This document shows positions 25,263 through 33,966 of a stretch of DNA of 49,400 nt, one piece after another. The DNA is taken from positions 1,141,746-1,191,145 of the forward strand of contig NZ_LT992558.1 in assembly GCF_900258435.1 (NCBI RefSeq), given 5' to 3'. The notes beneath the pieces are model-generated. The model did no database searches, was not told the DNA's origin, and was given only the letters and a program-made list of their open reading frames with translations. Origin of the DNA: Carnobacterium divergens. Its GTDB lineage: Bacteria; Bacillota; Bacilli; Lactobacillales; Carnobacteriaceae. Position 1 is the stretch's first letter; every line of letters starts with the position of its first letter. Both the position numbers and the translations under genes were made by a program.

Positions 25263-25299
25263 AAAGCAAACAAACGAGTTACAGGTTTGTTTGCTTTTT
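25263..25299 (+). terminator. Terminator of the exopolysaccharide operon
   Basis: A perfect 13-bp stem (25263-25275 with 25285-25297), 9-base loop, T-run. First clear terminator after the 14-kb operon. Confidence 0.9.
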
Positions 25300-25364
25300 G
25301 TTTTATGTTACAATTATTTTAGTTATTTAGTTAATAGAAAATATACTTAAAAGGAAATGAATTT

Positions 25365-26513
25365 ATGAAGAAAATAAAAGTAATGACGATATTTGGAACG
25401 AGACCAGAAGCTATTAAGATGGCTCCATTAGTTTTAGAATTAGAGCGTCAAAGTGATCGATTCGAATCAATCGTAGTTGTAACAGCGCAACATCGTCAAA
25501 TGTTAGATCAAGTATTATCCATTTTTAACATTAAACCAGACTATGACTTAAATGTGATGAAGGATCGCCAAACCTTAGCTCAAATCACAGCGAATGTTTT
25601 AATTGGCTTAGAAGATGTAATGAAAGAAGCAAAACCAGATATCGTGTTAGTTCATGGCGATACAACCACAACTTTTGCAGCAGGAATATCTGCCTTTTAC
25701 AACCAAATTATGGTAGGGCATGTTGAAGCTGGATTAAGAACATGGAATAAGTATTCTCCCTTCCCAGAAGAAATGAACCGCCAAGTAACGGATGTCTTAT
25801 CCGATTTATACTTTGCTCCAACAGTTGAAAGCGAAGAAAATTTAGTGAATGAAAATCATCCAAAAGATAAAATATTTATTACTGGAAATACGGCAATTGA
25901 TGCCTTAAATGAGACGGTTAAAGAAGAATATCAACATGAAGTGTTAGCTAAAATTAAAGAAGACAATCGTTTAATTTTAATGACAATGCACAGAAGAGAA
26001 AATCAAGGTGAACCAATGGAACGCGTTTTCCATGCGATTCGTAAAGTCGTGGACAGTCATGCTGATGTGGAAGTAGTTTACCCAGTACATCTAAATCCAG
26101 TTGTACAAGAAGCCGCAAGTAGCATTTTAGGCAACCATGACCGGATTCATTTAATTGACCCATTAGATGTTATTGATTTTCATAACTTAGCAGCTAGAAG
26201 CTACATGATTATGAGTGATTCTGGTGGTGTTCAAGAGGAAGCTCCTTCATTAGGTGTTCCAGTATTAGTTTTACGCGATACAACCGAGCGTCCAGAAGGT
26301 GTTAAAGCTGGGACACTAAAATTAGTAGGAACTGAAACAAAAGATGTTTTAGCGGGTATGACTGAACTATTAGATGATCCAAAAGCACATCAACAAATGG
26401 CTGAAGCAAGTAATCCATATGGCGATGGAAAGGCCTCAGAACGTATTTTAGAAGCCATTGCGTATGAATTTGGTGTGAGTACCAATGCGCCTGCTCCATT
26501 TTGTGTAGAATAA
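25365..26513 (+). CDS. wecB: UDP-N-acetylglucosamine 2-epimerase (non-hydrolysing)
   Basis: A 382-residue enzyme that interconverts UDP-GlcNAc and UDP-ManNAc. Family markers: MTIFGTRPEAIKMAPLV at the N-terminus, GDTTTTFA, GHVEAGLRT, FPEEMNRQ, TMHRREN, SDSGGVQEEAPSLG and RDTTERPEG. Length typical. It feeds ManNAc to wall polysaccharide or teichoic acid linkage units. It lies behind the cps terminator and has its own terminator, so it is probably a separate unit shared by several wall pathways. Confidence 0.95.
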   Translation: MKKIKVMTIFGTRPEAIKMAPLVLELERQSDRFESIVVVTAQHRQMLDQVLSIFNIKPDYDLNVMKDRQTLAQITANVLIGLEDVMKEAKPDIVLVHGDTTTTFAAGISAFYNQIMVGHVEAGLRTWNKYSPFPEEMNRQVTDVLSDLYFAPTVESEENLVNENHPKDKIFITGNTAIDALNETVKEEYQHEVLAKIKEDNRLILMTMHRRENQGEPMERVFHAIRKVVDSHADVEVVYPVHLNPVVQEAASSILGNHDRIHLIDPLDVIDFHNLAARSYMIMSDSGGVQEEAPSLGVPVLVLRDTTERPEGVKAGTLKLVGTETKDVLAGMTELLDDPKAHQQMAEASNPYGDGKASERILEAIAYEFGVSTNAPAPFCVE

Positions 26514-26525
26514 ATTTGCAAAAGG

Positions 26526-26556
26526 GACTTACTATTTAGTAAGTCTTCTTTTTTAT
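26526..26556 (+). terminator. Terminator of wecB
   Basis: GACTTACT/AGTAAGTC stem with a 4-base loop, followed by a T-rich run (TTCTTTTTT). Confidence 0.8.
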
Positions 26557-26627
26557 TAAAAAATCTGTTATTTTTATGAGTGTTTAATTTTATGATGATA
26601 TGAAACGGATTGCATAAATACGGAAAA

Positions 26628-26675
26628 ATAGGATTGCGTTTAACCATTCACGGTTAAATTCAATCCTATTTTTTA
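26628..26675. terminator. Terminator of the deoxynucleoside kinase gene
   Basis: Outer stem AATAGGATTG/CAATCCTATT and inner stem TTTAACC/GGTTAAA with loop ATTCAC. A-run left, T-run right. Its right edge touches the kinase stop codon. Mainly serves the minus-strand gene. Confidence 0.8.
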
Positions 26676-27323
26676 ATTCATATTTTCTAATTTATTATGG
26701 ATTAGCTGAATGATTTTTTCTGCATCAGCCGGATTTTCTAAATCATGTTGATCAATATCAATCACAAGAGTCGCACTTTTATCGTATTGGTCGAACCAAT
26801 CATCATAATGGCTGTGGAGTAAGGTATAGTAATCTAATAACCCCTCATTTCCATCAATTTGTTCGAAAGTTCGACCGCGTTTTTTGATTCGAGATAGGAC
26901 GGTGTCTAAGGAACCTCTTAAATAAATTAATAAATCAGGAGCCTTTTTCGGTAATGAATCAAGTTCTTCCATCATATTGTCTAATAGATCAAGATAAGTA
27001 TCCATTTCAGCATCACTCATATTTCCTTGCTGATGGTTAATTTTGGTAAATAAAGCATCTTCGTAAATAGAACGGTCAAGAACATTATGTTGCTGTTGCA
27101 AGGCCTGTTTAATGCTTCTGAAACGAGTATTTAAAAAATAAATTTGTAACGAAAATGCCCAACGCTTAGGATCCTCATAAAATTTTTCTAAAATACGATT
27201 GTCATCCACACTTTCATAAAATGCATCACTTTCAAGTGCTTCAGAGATTAATTTTGTATAGGTGCTTTTTCCAGCACCAATCATTCCTGCTAAAACAATC
27301 ACAGCATTATTGTCTCCCTTCAT
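26673..27323 (-). CDS. Deoxynucleoside kinase (dGK/dAK/dCK family)
   Basis: A 216-residue kinase that phosphorylates deoxynucleosides in the salvage pathway. The P-loop is GMIGAGKST (about 13-21), the DRS motif is LDRSIYEDALF and the lid is RIKKRGRTFEQ, with YLRGS before it. ATG 27323 is preferred, with TAGGAG about 11 bases upstream; an in-frame TTG at 27344 overlaps that site. The closest relatives are the lactobacillar deoxyadenosine/deoxyguanosine kinases; base preference cannot be read from sequence by eye. Confidence 0.9.
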   Translation of the reverse strand: MKGDNNAVIVLAGMIGAGKSTYTKLISEALESDAFYESVDDNRILEKFYEDPKRWAFSLQIYFLNTRFRSIKQALQQQHNVLDRSIYEDALFTKINHQQGNMSDAEMDTYLDLLDNMMEELDSLPKKAPDLLIYLRGSLDTVLSRIKKRGRTFEQIDGNEGLLDYYTLLHSHYDDWFDQYDKSATLVIDIDQHDLENPADAEKIIQLIHNKLENMN

Positions 27324-27429
27324 TATTTCATACACTCCTATCAAAATACATGGATGTAAAAATTAGTCTATTATAAGTTGAAATTGATAAGGAGAAAATT
27401 CATAGTCGAATTTCCCCCTTAAAGTTTGA

Positions 27430-28806
27430 TTATTTTGCAGTTAATTTTACAACGACTTCGCAACGAGCGGTTTGTGGAAACATATCAACGGATTGTAAGT
27501 AATCCACTTTATAGCTTCGTGATAATTTTTCTAAATCTCTTCCTAAAGTGGAAGGATTACAAGAAATATAAACCATTTTTTTAGGTTTTGCCTTGACGAT
27601 TGCCTTGATTAGTTCAGGGTCAAGGCCAGTTCTTGGTGGATCAACTACAATAGCATCAGGTTTAAAGCCACGTTTTAACCAAAGCGGCAACAATGATTCT
27701 GCTTTTCCGACTTCGTAACGAACGTGGTCAAAGCCCATTTTGATTGCATTTTCTTTTGCGTCAGCAATGGCTTCTGGAATGGTGTCCATCCCACGGACTT
27801 CTTTGGCATCTTTTGCTAAGCTCAGACCAATAGTTCCAACACCACAATAAGCATCTACTAAAGTCTCATCTTTTTGTAAATCAAGTGCTTTTCTAGCTTC
27901 ATCGTATAATACGTTTGTTTGAATAGGATTCAGTTGGAAAAATGCACGTGCAGACAAGTCGAATTCTAACGTGTCTAATTTTTCAGTTAAGCTTTCTTTT
28001 CCAGCAAGATGAATCGTTTCTTCACCCATAACTAAAGAAGTTTTTTCTTGATTGACGTTTTGCATGATTGAGACGATTTCTGGTAACTGAAGTTTAACTT
28101 GCTCTAAAAATTGTTTTTTCTTAGGCAATTTTTTACTATTTGTTACTAAAACTAACTGAACTTCACCTGTTTCAATCCCAACACGAGCCACAATGGTTTT
28201 AATGATTCCACTGTGTTTGACTTCATCATAAATTGGAATATCCAAGTCAGATAGAAGTTGTTTCACGACATTGACTGTTTTTGTTGTTTCAGGTCGTTGA
28301 ACCAAACAATTGTCAATATTTACTAATTTATGAGATCCTTCACCATATAGACCGGCAATGACGTTGTCGTCTTCGTTTTTACGAACTTGGAATTGAGCTT
28401 TATTCCGATAACGCCAAGGATCATCCATTCCTATAGTAGGTCTGATATCAAATTCTTCAAAACCTGCAGGTTTAAATTTTTCAAGAGATTGTAAAACCAT
28501 ATCACGTTTAAAATCTAATTGTTTATTATAAGAGAGATGTTGTAATTGGCAACCACCGCATGCTTCGTATACTTCACAAGGAGGAGTCACACGATTTTTT
28601 GATGGTTTTCTGATTTTTTTAATAGTTGCTGTAGCAAAACGCGGCATGATTTCAGTGACTTCAGCCACGACTTCTTCTTCTGGTAAAGCGCCTTTTACAA
28701 ACACGATGGTGCGTTTATAATAGCCAATCCCTTCGCCGTTAATTCCTAAACGTTTAATCGTAAGAGGAAATCGTTGACCAATTTCAATTGTATGTTCTGG
28801 ATTCAT
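27430..28806 (-). CDS. rlmD: 23S rRNA uracil-C5 methyltransferase (RlmD/RlmCD type)
   Basis: A 458-residue SAM-dependent methyltransferase. An N-terminal TRAM RNA-binding domain (about 8-66) is followed by an iron-sulphur motif CEVYEACGGCQLQH (Cys-x5-Cys-x2-Cys, about 77-90). The catalytic domain has DAYCGVGTIGLSLA (SAM site), VDPPRTGLD and the catalytic Cys in YISCNPSTLGRD. It methylates U1939 of 23S rRNA; the Firmicute single-enzyme form (RlmCD) may also methylate U747. The gene has an extended -10 promoter and is divergent from recX. Confidence 0.93.
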   Translation of the reverse strand: MNPEHTIEIGQRFPLTIKRLGINGEGIGYYKRTIVFVKGALPEEEVVAEVTEIMPRFATATIKKIRKPSKNRVTPPCEVYEACGGCQLQHLSYNKQLDFKRDMVLQSLEKFKPAGFEEFDIRPTIGMDDPWRYRNKAQFQVRKNEDDNVIAGLYGEGSHKLVNIDNCLVQRPETTKTVNVVKQLLSDLDIPIYDEVKHSGIIKTIVARVGIETGEVQLVLVTNSKKLPKKKQFLEQVKLQLPEIVSIMQNVNQEKTSLVMGEETIHLAGKESLTEKLDTLEFDLSARAFFQLNPIQTNVLYDEARKALDLQKDETLVDAYCGVGTIGLSLAKDAKEVRGMDTIPEAIADAKENAIKMGFDHVRYEVGKAESLLPLWLKRGFKPDAIVVDPPRTGLDPELIKAIVKAKPKKMVYISCNPSTLGRDLEKLSRSYKVDYLQSVDMFPQTARCEVVVKLTAK

Positions 28807-28842
28807 AAATACCTTCCAATCTTATATTTTTTAACTGTACTC

Positions 28843-28851
28843 ATTATAGCA
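28843..28851 (-). promoter_or_regulatory. Extended -10 promoter of rlmD
   Basis: TGCTATAAT on the minus strand, 37 bases before the start codon. No clear -35. Confidence 0.55.
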
Positions 28852-28914
28852 TGATTGGTCAAGTAAAACTTGCTTTATGAAACATCAAAACAATCTTTTT
28901 CAAAAGTATTTCTA

Positions 28915-28923
28915 TGTTATACT
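28915..28923 (+). promoter_or_regulatory. Extended -10 promoter of recX-mutY
   Basis: TGTTATACT on the plus strand, 35 bases before the recX start. Divergent to the rlmD promoter. Confidence 0.5.
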
Positions 28924-28958
28924 AATGATAAACTAGCACAAAAGTAAAGGAGCTAACG

Positions 28959-29819
28959 TTGAAGAAGGGAACGAATCCAATGAATGAAAAAAAAAATCAA
29001 GAAACAACGCCAAAAATTCCTGTCATTACTAAAATAGAAGCGCAAAAACGTAGTGAACGCTATAACATTTATTTAGATGGAGAGTATGCTTTTCCAATAG
29101 ATGAAGCCATTTTAGTGAAGTACGTGCTGCATAAAGGCATGGAAGTTACTAAAAGTTTTCAAAAAGAATTAGAAACGGAAGATGGCCTTCGCAAAGCTTA
29201 TAATCGTGCTTTGAACTACTTAAATTACGGCTTGCGTTCGGAAAAAGAAGTGCGTGATGATTTAGTAAAACATGAATTTACTATTGAAACAGTAATGAGC
29301 GTCATTGAAAAATTAAAAGAACAAAAATATATTGATGATTTAGTTTATGGCGAAAGTTATACTAGAACAGGAGCCAATATTGGTGGCAAAGGTCCTATTG
29401 TCATTAAACAAGAATTAAAACGTAGAGGACTAGATGACGCAACGATTGTAAAGGCACTTGAACAATATCCTTTTGAGCAAATGGTCGAAAACGGTGTAGC
29501 AATTGGAGCAAAAGTTTTACGAAGAACAAGTGAACACTCATCCAGAGAAACACGCCATAAAGTGCAACAAACTTTAATGCAAAAAGGTTTTTCGAGTGAA
29601 GTTATTTCTATTGTTTTAGAAAATATTGATACAGTTAAAGATGATGAGGATGAATACGAAGCATTAAAAAAACAAGGTGAAAAACTCTGGCGTAAAAATG
29701 AACGCATCAAAGGGTTTAAAAAAATTCAAAAAGTAAAAACAAGTCTCTTTCAAAAAGGATTTGCAGGAGACTTAATTAATCAATTTATTGAAGAAAAGGA
29801 ATTGGAAGAAGACGAATGA
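28959..29819 (+). CDS. recX: RecX, regulator of RecA
   Basis: A 286-residue, mostly helical protein built of triple-helix repeats. Markers: NIYLDGEYAFPIDE near the N-terminus, ALNYLNYGLRSEKEVRDDL and YIDDLVYGESYTR, then GPIVIKQELKRRGL. RecX binds RecA filaments and limits recombination and the SOS response. TTG 28959 is used because AAAGGAG lies 6 bases upstream; ATG 28980 is an alternative 7 codons in. Its last four bases overlap mutY (ATGA), forming a two-gene DNA repair unit. Confidence 0.92.
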   Translation: MKKGTNPMNEKKNQETTPKIPVITKIEAQKRSERYNIYLDGEYAFPIDEAILVKYVLHKGMEVTKSFQKELETEDGLRKAYNRALNYLNYGLRSEKEVRDDLVKHEFTIETVMSVIEKLKEQKYIDDLVYGESYTRTGANIGGKGPIVIKQELKRRGLDDATIVKALEQYPFEQMVENGVAIGAKVLRRTSEHSSRETRHKVQQTLMQKGFSSEVISIVLENIDTVKDDEDEYEALKKQGEKLWRKNERIKGFKKIQKVKTSLFQKGFAGDLINQFIEEKELEEDE

Positions 29820-30985
29820 CAAATGAGCTGAATAACTGGTCTGAAACTAAAATAAAAGATTTTCAAGCAATTTTTTTAAGTTGGTACGATTTAGAAAAAA
29901 GAACCTTACCTTGGCGTGAAAATAATGATCCTTATCGAATTTGGGTATCAGAGATTATGCTGCAACAAACGCGGGTAGATACGGTCATTCCGTATTATTT
30001 AAATTTCATGAATTTATTTCCAACAATTCAGGCATTAGCCGATGCCGATGAAGATGTTTTGCTAAAAGCATGGGAAGGCTTGGGCTATTATTCGAGAGTT
30101 CGAAATTTACAAAAGGCAGCAATTCAAATTGTAACGGAATTTAATGGTGAAATGCCAAAAGATCCAGCATTAATTGCGACTTTAAAAGGAATTGGACCTT
30201 ATACCACGGGAGCTATTTCAAGCATGGCTTTTCAGTTGCCAATACCAGCAGTAGATGGAAATGTGATGCGAGTGGTTAGCCGTCTCTTTGAAATCAGTGA
30301 AGATATCGCAAAACCAGCATCAAGAAAAACTTTTGAAAGAATAATGACAGATATTATCGATCCCCATAAACCAGGGGATTTTAATCAAGCGATGATGGAT
30401 TTAGGTTCTAGCACCTGTACGCCAACAACGCCAACTTGTCATCTTTGCCCAATCAATGAATTTTGTCAATCATTTGAAAAAGGAACGATGTTACAGTATC
30501 CCGTAAAAAGTAAAAAGAAAAAGGCAAAACCGGTCTACTATATAGGAGCGATTATCAAAAACAATCGTGGTGAATTCTTATTAGAAAAGCGTAGTGAAAA
30601 AGGGTTATTAGCCAATATGTGGACATTTCCTTTAGTAGAAGAAGAAATCATTGTAGAAGATACCCCGTTGCCATTAGGAGTATTGACAAGTAAGCAACCT
30701 GAGACGATTGAAAATCAGACTTTAGAAAATTTAACAAATGAAATCAAAGAAAACTATCAAGTAGAGCCAGTTTGGTTAAAGAAACCTTTTATTGAAGTGA
30801 AACACATCTTTAGCCATTTAAAATGGTTTGTCGCAGTTTACTTTGGTCAATTAACGGAAGACAACGAGGCTGAAGAAATTCCAAAAAATTGTAAATGGGT
30901 ACATCCAAGCGAATTTGATCAATATACTTTTCCAGGTCCACAACAAAAGATGTGGCAAGCTTATTTAACGAAATTTAAAAGCTAA
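29816..30985 (+). CDS. mutY: A/G-specific adenine DNA glycosylase MutY
   Basis: A 389-residue base-excision repair enzyme that removes adenine opposite 8-oxoguanine. The N-terminal helical domain includes the catalytic Glu in VSEIMLQQTRVD, the helix-hairpin-helix LKGIGPYTTGAI and the catalytic Asp in VDGNVMRV. The iron-sulphur motif CTPTTPTCHLCPINEFC has the expected Cys-x6-Cys-x2-Cys-x5-Cys spacing. A C-terminal NUDIX-like domain (about 240-385) recognises oxoG. Full family length. Confidence 0.96.
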   Translation: MTNELNNWSETKIKDFQAIFLSWYDLEKRTLPWRENNDPYRIWVSEIMLQQTRVDTVIPYYLNFMNLFPTIQALADADEDVLLKAWEGLGYYSRVRNLQKAAIQIVTEFNGEMPKDPALIATLKGIGPYTTGAISSMAFQLPIPAVDGNVMRVVSRLFEISEDIAKPASRKTFERIMTDIIDPHKPGDFNQAMMDLGSSTCTPTTPTCHLCPINEFCQSFEKGTMLQYPVKSKKKKAKPVYYIGAIIKNNRGEFLLEKRSEKGLLANMWTFPLVEEEIIVEDTPLPLGVLTSKQPETIENQTLENLTNEIKENYQVEPVWLKKPFIEVKHIFSHLKWFVAVYFGQLTEDNEAEEIPKNCKWVHPSEFDQYTFPGPQQKMWQAYLTKFKS

Positions 30986-31021
30986 AAAGCATGAACTTCT
31001 GACTAGAAGTTCATGCTTTTT
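30984..31021 (+). terminator. Terminator of recX-mutY
   Basis: A perfect 17-bp stem (30984-31000 with 31005-31021), loop GACT, T-rich right arm. Confidence 0.9.
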
Positions 31022-31135
31022 ATCATTTTTTTTAAGAAATGGTCAAATAAACGATAAATGACTCAATAATCCTTATATACTAGTCTTTATAGACGGTATT
31101 TACTCGAATTAAGACTCCTGCTCCAAACAAAAACG

Positions 31136-31223
31136 TTCATAATTAAAAGGAGAAATGCTATAATTCATTATCAAGTTAAGTAAGCTTTTAGTTATTGAAC
31201 AAAGAACTTTTAGTTTTTATAGT
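31136..31223 (+). promoter_or_regulatory. Two promoters upstream of the 36-residue peptide gene
   Basis: Distal: TTCATA (31136-31141), 17 bases, TATAAT (31159-31164) with TGC before it (extended -10). Proximal: TTGAAC (31195-31200), 17 bases, TATAGT (31218-31223), ending 28 bases before the peptide start codon. Both have ideal spacing. Confidence 0.65.
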
Positions 31224-31251
31224 AAATTTAAACGAAAAGAGGAGATTGAAG

Positions 31252-31362
31252 ATGTCAGGATTTGTCGATCAATTAATTCAAAGTGTTGTAGAAAAAAATG
31301 AAAAAAGAAATGTAGAACAAAAAGGTAGTTCAGCTCAAGAAACATTTTCAAAAGTATCTTAA
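31252..31362 (+). CDS. Small peptide gene, 36 residues, unknown function
   Basis: Not a recognised family. ATG 31252 has AGAGGAG 7 bases upstream. The peptide starts MSGFVDQLIQSVVEKN and continues as a Lys/Glu/Ser/Gln-rich tail. Residues 4, 5, 8, 9, 12 and 13 (F, V, L, I, V, V) fall on one face of a helix, giving a short amphipathic helix; there is no signal peptide or Cys. It forms its own transcription unit with ideally spaced promoters upstream and a perfect 14-bp terminator downstream, just before an Mga-like regulator gene. This arrangement strongly favours a real gene. A membrane-associated or signalling role is possible but not shown. Confidence 0.6.
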   Translation: MSGFVDQLIQSVVEKNEKRNVEQKGSSAQETFSKVS

Positions 31363-31437
31363 GCTTGTTATTCAAAAAAACTGCAGTCTGACTAGTAAAT
31401 AATGTCAAAACACAAACAATTTTTAATTTTAAATAAT

Positions 31438-31472
31438 AAAAAGGAGAGAAAACCCCTATTTCTCTCCTTTTT
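31438..31472. terminator. Terminator of the small peptide unit
   Basis: A perfect 14-bp stem (31438-31451 with 31459-31472), 7-base loop, A-run and T-run. It separates the peptide gene from the regulator gene downstream. Confidence 0.88.
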
Positions 31473-31486
31473 GGTATGGATTAGTA

Positions 31487-31492
31487 TATAAT
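31487..31492 (+). promoter_or_regulatory. -10 box upstream of the Mga-like regulator
   Basis: TATAAT 62 bases before the regulator start codon; no good -35 at the right distance. Tentative. Confidence 0.4.
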
Positions 31493-31554
31493 GTATAAGA
31501 TAAGATAAAAAATAGCGTGCACTTGATTAATTTAGTTGGGGGTAAACAAATTAA

Positions 31555-33057
31555 ATGAAACACTTTTTAGACAGATTGCAAACTCGAAAAATTCGTTTAT
31601 TAAAGATCGCTAAAGATAATAAAGAACTAAACAATATTAGTGATTTAGCAAAAGAGCTAAACTGCTCAACACAAACGTTGACAACAACAGTTGAATCTTT
31701 AATAGAAGATTTAGAAGAATTAAGCATTCAGACGCTATCAATCAAAATAGACAATAAATTGTTTATTGCTGATTTTAGTAATGAGTTTTCATTAGATCGT
31801 TTGATTCATTTATATTTAAAGAAATCTTTTGAATATCAAGTAATTTTAGATTGTTTCTTTAACACCACAAAAAGTACATCGCAATACGCAAAAGACTATT
31901 ATTTAAGCCAAGCTTCAACTTATCGCAAAATAAATAGTGTTAAAACAATCTTAGCTCAATTTAACTTAGAATTACAACAAGCTTCAAAAATTCAAATAAT
32001 TGGTGAAGAAAAAATGATTCGATATTTCTTTTATTCTTTCTTTTGGGAAACAAGAACAAGCGTCACGTGGCCATTCCCCTATTCAAAAGATTTTATAGAA
32101 GAGTTGAGACAATTGCTTTATCCTGAGAACTATCTTAAGGACAATACCTTAATTAATGAAAACAAGCTTGATTTATGGTTTGCGATTACATTGATGAGGG
32201 TAAAGGAAAATGAGTTGATTGGATCGTTGCCAGAAATAAAAAAAATGTTACAAAAAAATCCCTCTTATTTAAAAAATAAAGCTGAAATTACAGAACGTTG
32301 TTTAGAAGTAAATAGGGATCTTACTCCCCAACAAATAGATGAAGAAGTTTATTTTTATTACGTAGTGATGATGTACAATATTTATTACGTTGAATATGAT
32401 GATAAAATGATGCCTCTTTTAGAAGCAATTAATGAAAATAATGAGGTCTTTAAACTCGCTTCCGTTCAATTTATTGAGAGTCTGAATCATTTTTTATCAA
32501 AACCATTGAAGATAGATCAGTACAATATTTTATTAGCAAATTTAATTAGTATCCACATGTATGTTTTTTTATTTGAAGGACTGTTGTCCCCATTTGAAGA
32601 ACCTTTAAAGACAAAACGTTTTGATCGGATTTACCCTTCTTTTTATAAGTTGGTAAAAAACACGTATCAAAATTTTATTGAGTTTGATTCTTTCTCAAAG
32701 TATTACTACAATAAAGAATTGCTGTTTCCTAGTTATATGCTGACGCTTTTTGTTTCAATTGATGTGAAAAACTATACAATACCAATCAGCGTCTATCTTT
32801 ATTCTTCTCATAGTAAAATTTTAGAAACGATTTTAAAAAAAGAACTTTCTAAAATGACACAGTATCATTTGTTTTTTACAGACGAAGAGATGGATGAGAC
32901 AGATTTAATTGTTTCTGATACGTTTAATATTCCATATAAGTTATCGGAAAATCGAATGTTAATTTGGGATCCAATTCCAAGTGATACAGATTGGAAAAAT
33001 TTACGTGATAAATTAAGTGAAATAAAAAAAGAAAAAGAATTTCTTTTTTTAGATTAA
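31555..33057 (+). CDS. Mga/AtxA-like transcriptional regulator
   Basis: A 500-residue protein. The N-terminus (about 1-65) is a winged-helix HTH with NISDLAKELNCSTQTLTTTVESL in two parts (18 and following), as in Mga. A second HTH_Mga-like segment is near residues 85-140 (YAKDYYLSQASTYRKI), typical of the family. Residues about 170-380 are helical and occupy the place of the PRD-like domains, and the C-terminal 110 residues resemble an EIIB-like domain. Mga-type proteins activate surface and virulence genes and can be controlled by PTS phosphorylation. Possible targets include the peptide gene just upstream. A GGGGG tract lies 13 bases before the ATG, a loose spacing. Confidence 0.8.
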   Translation: MKHFLDRLQTRKIRLLKIAKDNKELNNISDLAKELNCSTQTLTTTVESLIEDLEELSIQTLSIKIDNKLFIADFSNEFSLDRLIHLYLKKSFEYQVILDCFFNTTKSTSQYAKDYYLSQASTYRKINSVKTILAQFNLELQQASKIQIIGEEKMIRYFFYSFFWETRTSVTWPFPYSKDFIEELRQLLYPENYLKDNTLINENKLDLWFAITLMRVKENELIGSLPEIKKMLQKNPSYLKNKAEITERCLEVNRDLTPQQIDEEVYFYYVVMMYNIYYVEYDDKMMPLLEAINENNEVFKLASVQFIESLNHFLSKPLKIDQYNILLANLISIHMYVFLFEGLLSPFEEPLKTKRFDRIYPSFYKLVKNTYQNFIEFDSFSKYYYNKELLFPSYMLTLFVSIDVKNYTIPISVYLYSSHSKILETILKKELSKMTQYHLFFTDEEMDETDLIVSDTFNIPYKLSENRMLIWDPIPSDTDWKNLRDKLSEIKKEKEFLFLD

Positions 33058-33127
33058 TAGGCTAGGAAATCCTTCTTTTATTAAAAAAATAAATGTAAAT
33101 CGTTTTAATTTTTAACAACAAAACGAT

Positions 33128-33167
33128 AAAAAACAGTTTCTTTTCGAAGTTAGAAACTGTTTTTTTA
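33128..33167 (+). terminator. Terminator of the Mga-like gene
   Basis: A perfect 14-bp stem (33128-33141 with 33152-33165), 10-base loop, T-run. Confidence 0.88.
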
Positions 33168-33207
33168 CATAGATGAACGGAATAATTTAGATAAACGCTA
33201 CCATATG

Positions 33208-33216
33208 TGATATAAT
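33208..33216 (+). promoter_or_regulatory. Extended -10 promoter of the NtdP-like gene
   Basis: TGATATAAT, 83 bases before the start codon; same nine bases as in the cps promoter and in the promoter at 33927. Confidence 0.55.
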
Positions 33217-33299
33217 ATTGATGAGTTAAGAAGAAGTAAAACTGTTAATTATTAAATTATTTCTCTTTTTTATCGAGGAATCAGAAAGTTGGGTATGGG

Positions 33300-33833
33300 A
33301 TGCGTGTTCCAAAAGAAGGAGAATTCATCACCATCCAAAGCTACAAACATGATGGCAGTTTACACCGCACATGGCGAGATACTATGGTTCTTAAGACGAG
33401 TGAACAATCGGTAATTGGTTGCAATGATCACACACTAGTAACTGAAGCAGATGGTAGAAGGTGGCTCACAAGAGAACCAGCAATTGTTTATTTTCATAAG
33501 CATTATTGGTTTAACATAATTGCAATGATTCGCGAAAACGGCATTTCGTATTATTGTAATTTAGCTTCACCCTATACAATGGATGAAGAAGCGTTAAAAT
33601 ATATTGATTATGATTTAGACATTAAGGTATTTCCTGACGGAGAAAAACGCCTATTGGATGTAGATGAATATGAAGCTCACCGTAAAAAGTGGCAATATCC
33701 AAACGATATCGATCATATTTTAAAGGAAAATGTTAAAGTTCTTGTAGAATGGATTAATGAAGAAAAAGGTCCATTTTCTAAAGAATACGTTGAACTTTGG
33801 TATGAACGCTATCAACAATTGTCACAAAAATGA
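33300..33833 (+). CDS. Nucleoside tri/diphosphate phosphatase (NtdP, DUF402/UPF0374)
   Basis: A 177-residue protein matching the UPF0374 family throughout: [22 protein letters not shown] at the N-terminus (given in one line as 20 or fewer: [14 protein letters not shown]), [38 protein letters not shown] and [17 protein letters not shown]. The Staphylococcus member hydrolyses nucleoside tri- and diphosphates with divalent metal and the fold is a DUF402 beta barrel. The start is weakly supported: only GGG is near ATG 33300 and a GAGG lies 20 bases away, but the homology begins right here. Single-gene unit. Confidence 0.9.
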   Translation: MRVPKEGEFITIQSYKHDGSLHRTWRDTMVLKTSEQSVIGCNDHTLVTEADGRRWLTREPAIVYFHKHYWFNIIAMIRENGISYYCNLASPYTMDEEALKYIDYDLDIKVFPDGEKRLLDVDEYEAHRKKWQYPNDIDHILKENVKVLVEWINEEKGPFSKEYVELWYERYQQLSQK

Positions 33834-33867
33834 TGGGTTTTACAATTGGATGACAAGGATGATTCAT

Positions 33868-33905
33868 AAAAAAGCACCGCTTTGACAGGGTGCTTTTTTT
33901 TTTTT
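33868..33905 (+). terminator. Terminator of the NtdP-like gene
   Basis: An 11-bp stem AAAAAAGCACC/GGTGCTTTTTT, 10-base loop, long T-run. Confidence 0.88.
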
Positions 33906-33926
33906 AAACAATCATTATGGCAAATA

Positions 33927-33935
33927 TGATATAAT
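33927..33935 (+). promoter_or_regulatory. Extended -10 promoter of the SGNH-like gene
   Basis: TGATATAAT, 31 bases before the start codon; no clear -35. Confidence 0.55.
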
Positions 33936-33966
33936 AAATTAGTATATAGAAAGGAGTTATGTCAAG

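Noticed and set aside
26390-26647. 85-residue reverse frame at the end of wecB
   Set aside because: It runs through two terminator hairpins and the wecB 3' end; shadow frame.
31217-31408. 63-residue reverse frame across the small peptide gene
   Set aside because: No ribosome site or promoter on that strand; the plus-strand peptide has all expression signals.
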